Assembly: GCA_903866425.1 (NCBI GenBank) | Contig: CAIPNN010000294.1 | Span: forward strand, 1 to 5,773 | Source: an uncultured Actinomycetes bacterium | GTDB lineage: Bacteria > Actinomycetota > Thermoleophilia > Miltoncostaeales > Miltoncostaeaceae | Length of the DNA: 5,773 bases | Direction of reading: 5' to 3' | Shown here: positions 1 through 4,630 of the stretch, piece by piece | Layout of the letters: every line of letters starts with the position of its first letter | Numbering within the stretch: the first letter of the stretch is position 1 | Notes under the pieces: generated by a model | What the model saw: the letters and a program-made list of their open reading frames with translations, nothing else | The model's database searches: none | What the model was told of the DNA's origin: nothing | Translations under genes and position numbers: made by a program

Positions 1-210
1 CTTCACGTGCCCCATGTGGATCTCGCCCGATGGGTACGGGAGCATCTCCAGCACGTAGGCCTTGGGTACGTCGGGAACGGGAACCACTTCGCCATCACGG
101 GCGACCGGTTCGGCGTGGAAGGCCTTCTCGGCCTCCCAGATGCCCTGCCATCGGGCCTCCGTCCCCGCCGGGTCGTACCTTTCGGGAAGTTCACTCGGCG
201 GTGTCGTCAT
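1..210 (-). CDS. leuS: Leucyl-tRNA synthetase, N-terminal 70 codons (partial)
   Basis: This is the beginning of leucyl-tRNA synthetase, the cytoplasmic class I enzyme that charges tRNA-Leu. On the minus strand it reads from ATG at 210-208 to the window edge. Seen: residues 11-21 are RYDPAGTEARW, a typical LeuRS opening, and residues 52-62 read YVLEMLPYPSG. These run into HMGH at residues 65-68, the LeuRS form of the HIGH ATP-binding signature of class I synthetases. A full LeuRS has about 800-950 residues, so most of the gene lies to the left of the window. The start is supported by the normal distance from start to HIGH motif and by the absence of a nearby upstream in-frame start. No Shine-Dalgarno sequence precedes it. 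It is divergent from the acetyltransferase gene, with 38 nt between the two start codons. The family call is secure. Confidence 0.95.
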   Translation of the reverse strand, partial: MTTPPSELPERYDPAGTEARWQGIWEAEKAFHAEPVARDGEVVPVPDVPKAYVLEMLPYPSGEIHMGHVK

Positions 211-233
211 CGGCGCGTGACGGTACCAAGTTG

Positions 234-239
234 AGGAGG
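234..239 (+). promoter_or_regulatory. Ribosome binding site deciding the acetyltransferase start
   Basis: A full AGGAGG lies 9 nt before the GTG at 249. It selects that codon over the long upstream extension of the open frame. It sits inside the 38-nt divergent gap, so the leuS upstream region and the acetyltransferase ribosome binding site share the same bases. Confidence 0.8.
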
Positions 240-248
240 CATCCACCG

Positions 249-680
249 GTGACAACAACCGGCGCACGCACTGAGATACGACAGGCCGACCCCGCCACCG
301 ACTTCCCGGGCATCCTCGGGGTGTACGCGGGCAACAAGTGGAGCCATGCCCGCGCGCCCGAGCGCCTGCGTATTGCGGTGGAGCGTGCCGATCTGGCGCT
401 GGTGGCAGTACAGGACGACGAGGTGGTGGGCTTCGTGCGCACCATGAGCGATGGCGCATTCGCCGTGTACATCGCCGACATCCTGGTGCTGCCCGAGCAT
501 CAGGGGCAGGGCATCGGCCGCAACCTTCTGGCGGCCGTGCTCGACCACTACCCCCTTGAGACCTTCCACCACCAGGTGCTCATTGCCGAGCGCGACGCCG
601 AGGGCTTTTACCGCCGCATGGGCATGACGGCCGTGGGCGCGTTCGGCCTCACCGCCTTCATCCGCACCAAGCACGACTGA
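249..680 (+). CDS. GNAT-family N-acetyltransferase (143 aa)
   Basis: This is a small GCN5-related acetyltransferase, predicted to be soluble and to transfer an acetyl group from acetyl-CoA to an amine; the substrate is unknown. Seen: GNAT motif A lies at residues 78-92, DILVLPEHQGQGIGR, with the pyrophosphate-binding Q-x-x-G-x-G element as QGQGIG at 85-90. The strand-helix near the end carries FYRRMGM at 120-126, matching the usual FYxxxGF of the family. A length of 143 residues is normal for a single-domain GNAT. The GTG start at 249 is chosen because AGGAGG at 234-239 lies 9 nt upstream. The open frame continues left to position 30, but that part runs antisense through leuS and has no GNAT character. 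The promoter must lie close to or inside the 5' end of leuS. The family is clear; the acceptor is not predictable. Confidence 0.9.
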   Translation: MTTTGARTEIRQADPATDFPGILGVYAGNKWSHARAPERLRIAVERADLALVAVQDDEVVGFVRTMSDGAFAVYIADILVLPEHQGQGIGRNLLAAVLDHYPLETFHHQVLIAERDAEGFYRRMGMTAVGAFGLTAFIRTKHD

Positions 681-684
681 ACGC

Positions 685-710
685 GCGTAACCGGCGATTA
701 GGCGTTACGC
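685..710 (+). repeat. Inverted repeat after the acetyltransferase gene
   Basis: GCGTAAC at 685-691 and GTTACGC at 704-710 are perfect reverse complements with a 12-nt loop, beginning 4 nt after the acetyltransferase stop. An alternative pairing of CGGCG (692-696) with CGCCG (708-712) overlaps it, so the region can fold in more than one way. It is followed by a run of G rather than T. If it is a terminator, it is not the classical U-tailed kind. Confidence 0.45.
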
Positions 711-722
711 CGGGGGGAGGAC

Positions 723-728
723 TAGCGT
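723..728 (+). promoter_or_regulatory. Possible -10 element for the cold-shock gene
   Basis: TAGCGT fits the actinobacterial TANNNT -10 pattern. It would place the transcript start near 735, at the foot of the first leader hairpin, giving a leader of about 100 nt. No convincing -35 element is visible at the usual distance. This is a tentative reading from one hexamer. Confidence 0.25.
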
Positions 729-733
729 TCGGG

Positions 734-756
734 GGGATCACCGATCTGGTGATCTC
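734..756 (+). repeat. Leader hairpin 1 upstream of csp
   Basis: GATCACC (736-742) and GGTGATC (748-754) are perfect reverse complements around the 5-nt loop GATCT. With one G-U and one G-C pair added below, the stem is 9 bp. It is far from any coding frame with recognisable homology. It may be the 5' end structure of the csp transcript or a DNA operator. Confidence 0.6.
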
Positions 757-791
757 AGCAATGCGTGGAAGAAGCAAGCCGTCGGTACAAA

Positions 792-822
792 GTTCGGCGT
801 GCAGTGGTATTCCTCGCCGAAC
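792..822 (+). promoter_or_regulatory. Leader hairpin 2, abutting the csp ribosome binding site
   Basis: GTTCGGCG (792-799) and CGCCGAAC (815-822) form a perfect 8-bp stem with a 15-nt loop. The last base of the right arm is immediately followed by the csp Shine-Dalgarno AAGGTGG at 823-829. A structure ending exactly at the ribosome binding site could tune ribosome access with temperature, as structured leaders do for other csp mRNAs. That regulatory role is inference. Confidence 0.55.
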
Positions 823-834
823 AAGGTGGATAGC

Positions 835-1038
835 GTGCCGGAAGGCGTCGTTAAGTGGTTCAACGCAGAAAAGGGCTTCGGCTTCATCACTCCTGATGAC
901 GGTGGCAAGGACCTTTTCGTGCACTTCTCCGAGATCCAGGGTTCGGGTTACCGTTCCCTCGACGAGGGCCAGCGCGTCAACTTCGTCGCTGGTGAGGGCC
1001 CCAAGGGTCCGCAGGCACAGCAGGTCAACGCGATCTGA
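835..1038 (+). CDS. Cold-shock domain protein (CspA family, 67 aa)
   Basis: This is a single-domain cold-shock protein, a small five-stranded OB-fold that binds single-stranded RNA and DNA and is thought to melt RNA secondary structure. Seen: it opens VPEGVVKWFNAEKGFGFI (GTG start). RNP1 is KGFGFI at residues 13-18 and RNP2 is LFVHF at 27-31. W8, F15, F17, F28, H30 and F31 supply the usual aromatic binding face. It ends in QAQQVNAI, and 67 residues is the family length. GTG at 835 is chosen because AAGGTGG lies at 823-829, 5 nt away; an in-frame GTG at 799 would add 12 residues foreign to the family. Codon use differs from the neighbours, with many codons ending in T (GGT, CGT, GTT), as expected for a highly expressed gene. 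It is monocistronic, with a structured leader and a strong terminator. Confidence 0.95.
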   Translation: MPEGVVKWFNAEKGFGFITPDDGGKDLFVHFSEIQGSGYRSLDEGQRVNFVAGEGPKGPQAQQVNAI

Positions 1039-1044
1039 GCCGCA

Positions 1045-1060
1045 GGTGCCGTAAGGCACC
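1045..1060 (+). repeat. Small GNRA-type hairpin after csp
   Basis: GGTGCC (1045-1050) and GGCACC (1055-1060) form a perfect 6-bp stem closed by the loop GTAA, a GNRA tetraloop. It lies 6 nt after the csp stop and 14 nt before the main terminator stem. It may protect the mRNA 3' end from exonucleases; that role is inferred. Confidence 0.55.
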
Positions 1061-1074
1061 ACACTTGATGTACC

Positions 1075-1109
1075 GACGGGCTCCTCATCGAGGAGCCCGT
1101 CTCGGTTTT
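1075..1109 (+). terminator. Intrinsic terminator of the cold-shock gene
   Basis: A perfect 12-bp stem pairs 1075-1086 with 1090-1101 (core GGGCTCCTC with GAGGAGCCC) around the 3-nt loop ATC. A T-rich tract, TCGGTTTTC, follows at 1102-1110. This is the strongest Rho-independent terminator in the window. It ends only about 17 nt before the next start codon. Confidence 0.9.
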
Positions 1110-1126
1110 CGGGCACCATTACCGCC

Positions 1127-2047
1127 ATGAGCGAACCCCGAACCCCAGCGCCCAACGCATTCCGCGCCCGTCGGTGGGCCGCTGCCCGTGAGCGCATGCG
1201 GGCAACCACAATCTGGACGGTGGTGGGACTGGCGCTCTTCGTGCCCCTGTGCATCTACGCAGTCGCGGAACGCGGCGCCATCTGGATGACCATCACCGGC
1301 ATCGTCGCATTCGTCCTCGGCCTCGGATTCGCCGCATTGCTGGCGTGGCAGGCAGCCGGCAAGCGGGCCTCATCGCGGATGATCCGCGAGTGGGCCATCG
1401 CCAACGGGTGGGCCTACTGGGGCCGGGACATGCCGGCCGAGCCCACGCCACAGCCGCAGGAGGCGCGGTTTGACGACTTCATGCTGGCCACCGAGACCTT
1501 CCCGGAGGCCACTCCCCTCCTTCGCAAGGGCAATCGCCGGTACGTCACCGACGTCCTCGCCGGCACAGTGGACGGCCTGCCGGTGCGCATCGCGAATCAC
1601 ACCTACGAAACCGACAGCTACGACGGCGATGGAAACCGCACCACCACGTACACCAACCATGTGGTGGCGCTGATGCCACAGGTGCCCAAGGTGACACCGC
1701 TGCGCATGGTGCGCCGTTCGCGCCTCGGCAAGGCCCTGAAGGGCGCCGACGACACGATGGCCGGCATCGGCAGCATGAAGGCCGTTGACATGGAGAACCG
1801 TGACTTCAACACCGCATTCTCCCTGCGGGTGGCTGATGACGCGGACATGGTGCTGGTGTTCCAGCTCTTCGATCAGGTCACGCAGGAGCGCCTGGCCGAT
1901 GGCCGCGACATCCCCACCATCGACCTTGTGGAGGCCGAGGGGCCGTGGCTCATGCTGGCCGACGGCGGCACCGTGCGCGGCGACCAACTCACCAGAATCG
2001 AGCAGATGATCGCGGCCATGCGCTGGGCACGCACGACGCTCGACTGA
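1127..2047 (+). CDS. Uncharacterised membrane-anchored protein, two N-terminal TM helices (306 aa)
   Basis: I do not know the function. Seen: a basic, Arg-rich cytoplasmic leader (residues 1-28), then two hydrophobic helices at about 29-47 and 52-74, then a soluble domain of about 230 residues that the topology places in the cytoplasm. The core reads RYVTDVLAGTVDGLPVRI (138-155), then YETDSYDGDGNRTTTYT (160-176), then VDMENRDFNTAFSLRVADD (220-238). This arrangement resembles an unnamed actinobacterial family (DUF3137-like). In that family a turn with D-G-x-G-N-R-T-T-T joins two strands and a later ES/EN-x-DFN segment precedes an FxVxxxD strand. That likeness is recalled, not searched. There is no enzyme motif. 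ATG at 1127 is the most upstream start; no Shine-Dalgarno is visible, and Met24 (1196) is an alternative. It lies directly behind the csp terminator, so it needs its own promoter or depends on readthrough. Confidence 0.8.
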   Translation: MSEPRTPAPNAFRARRWAAARERMRATTIWTVVGLALFVPLCIYAVAERGAIWMTITGIVAFVLGLGFAALLAWQAAGKRASSRMIREWAIANGWAYWGRDMPAEPTPQPQEARFDDFMLATETFPEATPLLRKGNRRYVTDVLAGTVDGLPVRIANHTYETDSYDGDGNRTTTYTNHVVALMPQVPKVTPLRMVRRSRLGKALKGADDTMAGIGSMKAVDMENRDFNTAFSLRVADDADMVLVFQLFDQVTQERLADGRDIPTIDLVEAEGPWLMLADGGTVRGDQLTRIEQMIAAMRWARTTLD

Positions 2048-2063
2048 GCGGGTAGGGTGCTTG

Positions 2064-2091
2064 ACCGCGCACGCATTCACGCGTGTGCGGT
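2064..2091 (+). promoter_or_regulatory. Palindrome upstream of the MFS efflux gene
   Basis: ACCGCGCACGC (2064-2074) and GCGTGTGCGGT (2081-2091) pair over 11 positions with one G-U, around the loop ATTCAC. It lies 16 nt after the stop of the membrane-protein gene and 7 nt before the efflux pump's ribosome binding site. A TTGACC hexamer at 2061-2066, possibly a -35, overlaps its left arm, but no good -10 is seen. It could be an operator for a local repressor or a U-less terminator of the upstream gene. Confidence 0.55.
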
Positions 2092-2098
2092 AACCCAC

Positions 2099-2103
2099 GG
2101 AGA
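2099..2103 (+). promoter_or_regulatory. Ribosome binding site of the MFS gene
   Basis: GGAGA with a 9-nt spacer precedes GTG at 2113. It decides the start against the more upstream in-frame GTG at 2083, which has no comparable sequence and sits in the right arm of a palindrome. Confidence 0.65.
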
Positions 2104-2112
2104 CGGCACCAC

Positions 2113-3594
2113 GTGAGCACCGCCAGCGAGGCGAGCACCTTCCACGACGAGACCCACCACCGACGCAGGTGGGCCATCCTCGCCGTACTCGGCCTGGCGC
2201 AGCTGATGGTGGTGCTGGACGCCACCATCGTGAATATCGCGCTGCCGTCGGCACAGGCCGACCTGGGCTTCAGCGATTCCAACCGCCAGTGGATCATCAC
2301 CGCCTACGCCCTGGCCTTCGGGTCACTGCTCCTGTTCGGTGGTCGTCTCAGCGACCTGCTGGGGCGCAAGCGGGTGTTTGTCATCGGCCTCATCGGGTTC
2401 GCGGCCGCGTCCGCGCTCGGGGGTCTGGCGCAGGACTTCACCGTGCTGGTGATCGCGCGCACCCTGCAGGGTGTCTTCGGGGCCCTGCTGGCCCCCGCAG
2501 CCCTGTCGCTCCTCACCACCACGTTCACCGACCCAGAGGAACGCGGCAAGGCCTTCGGTATCTACGGCGCCATTGCCGGTGGTGGTGGTGCACTCGGTCT
2601 GCTGCTCGGCGGAATCCTCACCGAATACCTGTCGTGGCGCTGGTGCCTGTGGGTCAACCTCATCCTCGCCATTCCGGCTGCCATCGCCGCCATCGCCATG
2701 CTGGTGCACCACCGCCGCGGCAAGGCGCACCTCGACCTGCCGGGCACCATCACCTCGGTGCTTGGCCTGTTGGCACTGGTGTACGGATTCTCGCGCGCAG
2801 AGGCCGACGGCTGGGCCAGCCCCTCTGTGATGGGCTTCCTCGCCGCTGCCGTCATTCTGCTGGCCCTGTTCGTGATCATCGAGATGAAGGTGGCCCACCC
2901 GCTGCTGCCCATGCGCGTGGTGCTCGACAGGAACCGCGGGGGTTCGTACCTTGGGCTCACGCTGGCCTCGATGGCGCTGTTCGGCGTGTTTCTCTTCCTT
3001 ACCTATTACCTGCAGACCACCCTCGGGTACTCGCCCGTGATGACCGGCGTGGCATTCCTGCCCATGATCTTCGCCATCATGCTCACGGCAACCACGTCGA
3101 CTGCTCTGCTGCTGCCGCGCTTCGGTGCGCGTATTCCCGTGACCATCGGCCTGGCGCTCGGCGCAGTGGGCATGGTGCTGCTCACCCAGTTGGGAGCAAA
3201 CACCGCCTACGTCACGCACGTGCTGCCCGGCCTGATCGTCACCGGCCTGGGCCTTGGCCTGGTGTTCGCCATCTCGTTCGAGGTGGGCACCATGGGCGTT
3301 GAGGCGCACGACGCCGGCGTGGCATCGGCAATGGTCAACACCACCCAGCAGGTGGGTGGCTCCATCGGTACGGCCCTGCTCAGCACCATTTTCGCCACCG
3401 CGGTGGCAGCGTCTCTCACCACCGCATCGTCGCCCGACAGCCCCACGGCCCAGGCGGAGGCGGCCGTGCACGGCTACTCGGTGGCGTTCTGGTGGTCGGC
3501 CCTCATCTTCCTGGTGGCCGCGGTGGTATGCGGCGCCGTCATGACCAGCACGCTGCCGGAAAACGACCCGGACGTGCCGCGGGTCGTCGCCTAG
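2113..3594 (+). CDS. MFS drug efflux transporter, DHA2 (EmrB/QacA-like) family, 14 TM (493 aa)
   Basis: This is an inner-membrane proton-driven antiporter of the major facilitator superfamily, DHA2 branch, expected to export toxic organic compounds; the substrate is unknown. Seen: LDATIVNIALP at residues 35-45 (motif D1 in TM1), motif A GGRLSDLLGRKR at 76-87 in the first loop, the motif B core ARTLQG at 115-120, and a glycine-rich antiporter motif C at 152-168, AIAGGGGALGLLLGGIL. EYLSWRWCLWVN follows, characteristic of DHA2 pumps. Hydrophobic segments continue to the C-terminus and the length suits 14 helices. GTG at 2113 is preferred because GGAGA at 2099-2103 lies 9 nt upstream; GTG at 2083 would add ten charged residues and start inside a palindrome. 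No regulator gene is adjacent. It has its own upstream palindrome and is followed by another, so it is probably transcribed alone or with limited readthrough. Confidence 0.93.
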   Translation: MSTASEASTFHDETHHRRRWAILAVLGLAQLMVVLDATIVNIALPSAQADLGFSDSNRQWIITAYALAFGSLLLFGGRLSDLLGRKRVFVIGLIGFAAASALGGLAQDFTVLVIARTLQGVFGALLAPAALSLLTTTFTDPEERGKAFGIYGAIAGGGGALGLLLGGILTEYLSWRWCLWVNLILAIPAAIAAIAMLVHHRRGKAHLDLPGTITSVLGLLALVYGFSRAEADGWASPSVMGFLAAAVILLALFVIIEMKVAHPLLPMRVVLDRNRGGSYLGLTLASMALFGVFLFLTYYLQTTLGYSPVMTGVAFLPMIFAIMLTATTSTALLLPRFGARIPVTIGLALGAVGMVLLTQLGANTAYVTHVLPGLIVTGLGLGLVFAISFEVGTMGVEAHDAGVASAMVNTTQQVGGSIGTALLSTIFATAVAASLTTASSPDSPTAQAEAAVHGYSVAFWWSALIFLVAAVVCGAVMTSTLPENDPDVPRVVA

Positions 3595-3601
3595 CGATTG
3601 T

Positions 3602-3633
3602 CACGCCGGGGCCGTGAGTACGGTCCCGGCGTG
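3602..3633 (+). promoter_or_regulatory. Long palindrome covering the corA start codon
   Basis: CACGCCGGGGCCGT (3602-3615) and ACGGTCCCGGCGTG (3620-3633) pair over 14 positions with one G-U, around the loop GAGT. It begins 7 nt after the MFS stop, and its right arm ends with GTG at 3631-3633, the probable corA start. As RNA it would be a very stable hairpin, able to terminate MFS transcripts or bury the start codon. As DNA it covers a possible -10 element. Confidence 0.7.
3619..3624 (+). promoter_or_regulatory. Possible -10 element for a leaderless corA transcript
   Basis: TACGGT fits TANNNT and lies at -12 to -7 from the GTG at 3631, the spacing expected when transcription begins on the start codon itself. 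TTGTCA at 3598-3603 is one mismatch from TTGACA, with a slightly short 15-nt spacer. The lack of any Shine-Dalgarno before 3631 agrees with leaderless translation. It overlaps the palindrome. Confidence 0.35.
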
Positions 3634-4626
3634 TCCTCCACCTCAACGCTCTACCGCGACGGGGTCCGCATCGCGTCGGGGTCAACCGACTGGGTGGCCC
3701 TCGCCGAGGCCGCCACAGACGGCGATCTGGCGTGGATCGACGTGGCCGATGGCGACACCGATGGCTTCGCGCAGGTGGCTCAGGCCTTCAACCTGCACCA
3801 CCTGGCGATTGAGGATGCCGTGCATGCGCATCAGCGGGCCAAGCTGGAGCGCTACGGCGACATGGTCTTCTGCGTCATGCGCCCGGCCACGTACGACGAG
3901 ACCACGGAGCTCGTGGCCTTCGGAGAACTGCACGTGTTCACCGGTCCGGGGTTTGTCATCACGATCAATCACGGCGAGGCACCCGACATCATGCGCGTGC
4001 GTGCCGACCTGGAGGCCCGCCCGGATCTGCTGGCGCGCGGCTCGGGCGCGGTGCTGCATGCGCTGATGGACCGTGTGGTGGACGACTACGCACCTGTGGC
4101 CGCCGGCATTCAGGGCGACGTGGACGAGATCGAGGACGCGCTCTTCAGTGACGAGCACGCAAGCAGCGGGTCGTCCAAGCGCATCTACCAGCTCACCCGT
4201 GAGGTCATCGGCTTCCAGCGTGCCATCGGTCCACTGCCCGAGATGATCGGGCTCCTCATCGCCACGTCACCCGACTCCGACTCCGAGGAGCGGCGGTACC
4301 TGCGCGATGTGCAGGACCACGTGCTGCGGCTCGTTGAGCAGAGCGAGGCATCCCGCGCCCTGCTCTCGAACCTGCTGAACGTCAACCTCACCCTCGAGAC
4401 CAAGGCACTCAGCGAGCGCTCTCACGCGCAGGATGTGCAGATGAAGAAGGTGTCCTCCTGGGCCGCCATCATCTTCGCCCCCACCCTGGTGGGCACGATC
4501 TACGGCATGAACTTCGACAACATGCCCGAGTTGCATTGGCAGTACGGCTACCTGTGGGCGTTGTCACTGATGGTGCTCATCGCCGTGGCGCTGTACGTCA
4601 TCTTCAAGAGCCGGGATTGGCTCTAG
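3631..4626 (+). CDS. corA: CorA-family magnesium/divalent cation transporter (331 aa)
   Basis: This is a pentameric inner-membrane channel of the CorA/2-TM-GxN family that lets Mg2+ (also Co2+ or Ni2+ in some members) into the cell. Seen: an N-terminal cytoplasmic alpha/beta domain with LAWIDVAD at residues 33-40 and the signature EDAVHAHQRAKLERYGD at 61-77. A long helical region follows (about 145-275, the stalk helix), then TM1 at about 276-291 ending in the selectivity motif YGMNFDNMPEL at 291-301 with GMN at 292-294. TM2 lies at about 305-325 and a short basic tail FKSRDWL follows. The length fits the family. GTG at 3631 is chosen because the usual YRDG opening starts at residue 8. TTG at 3598 is possible but would add 11 atypical residues. 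The start has no Shine-Dalgarno and lies in a palindrome. The hydrolase begins 4 nt after the stop. Confidence 0.93.
   Translation: MSSTSTLYRDGVRIASGSTDWVALAEAATDGDLAWIDVADGDTDGFAQVAQAFNLHHLAIEDAVHAHQRAKLERYGDMVFCVMRPATYDETTELVAFGELHVFTGPGFVITINHGEAPDIMRVRADLEARPDLLARGSGAVLHALMDRVVDDYAPVAAGIQGDVDEIEDALFSDEHASSGSSKRIYQLTREVIGFQRAIGPLPEMIGLLIATSPDSDSEERRYLRDVQDHVLRLVEQSEASRALLSNLLNVNLTLETKALSERSHAQDVQMKKVSSWAAIIFAPTLVGTIYGMNFDNMPELHWQYGYLWALSLMVLIAVALYVIFKSRDWL
4607..4624 (+). repeat. Short inverted repeat at the corA 3' end
   Basis: AGAGCC (4607-4612) and GGCTCT (4619-4624) form a perfect 6-bp stem with a 6-nt loop, running into the corA stop codon and ending 6 nt before the hydrolase ATG. 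There is no T tract. It may be chance within coding sequence, or it may influence translation of the next gene. Confidence 0.3.
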
Positions 4627-4630
4627 GCGC

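Noticed and set aside
30..248. Upstream extension of the acetyltransferase frame
   Set aside because: It reads antisense through the certain leuS N-terminus, is Arg/Pro-rich, and a full ribosome binding site marks the GTG at 249.
739..828. Pairing of CACC in leader hairpin 1 with GGTG of the csp ribosome binding site as a switch
   Set aside because: Only four base pairs over a long distance; too weak to claim from sequence alone.
658..1254. Minus-strand open frame of 198 codons across the cold-shock gene
   Set aside because: It runs antisense through a certain csp gene and its terminator; there is no domain and no ribosome site.
2083..2112. GTG at 2083 as the start of the efflux pump
   Set aside because: It has no ribosome site, lies in a palindrome and adds ten charged residues not expected in the family; GTG at 2113 has GGAGA at good spacing.
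1370..2254. Minus-strand open frame of 294 codons opposite the membrane protein
   Set aside because: No recognisable motif, spans a gene boundary, and the plus-strand protein has coherent membrane helices and a patterned core.
2579..2590. Four GGT units in a row as a microsatellite
   Set aside because: They encode the glycine run of antiporter motif C in the MFS pump, which is expected there.
2169..3302. Long plus-strand open frame (377 codons) inside the efflux gene
   Set aside because: Arg/Pro/Ala/His-rich low-complexity translation, typical of an out-of-frame reading of high-GC coding DNA.
2323..3471. Long open frame (382 codons) on the minus strand opposite the efflux gene
   Set aside because: It is a mirror of the MFS coding frame: His/Gly/Arg/Gln-rich without any domain, while the plus strand carries all DHA2 motifs.
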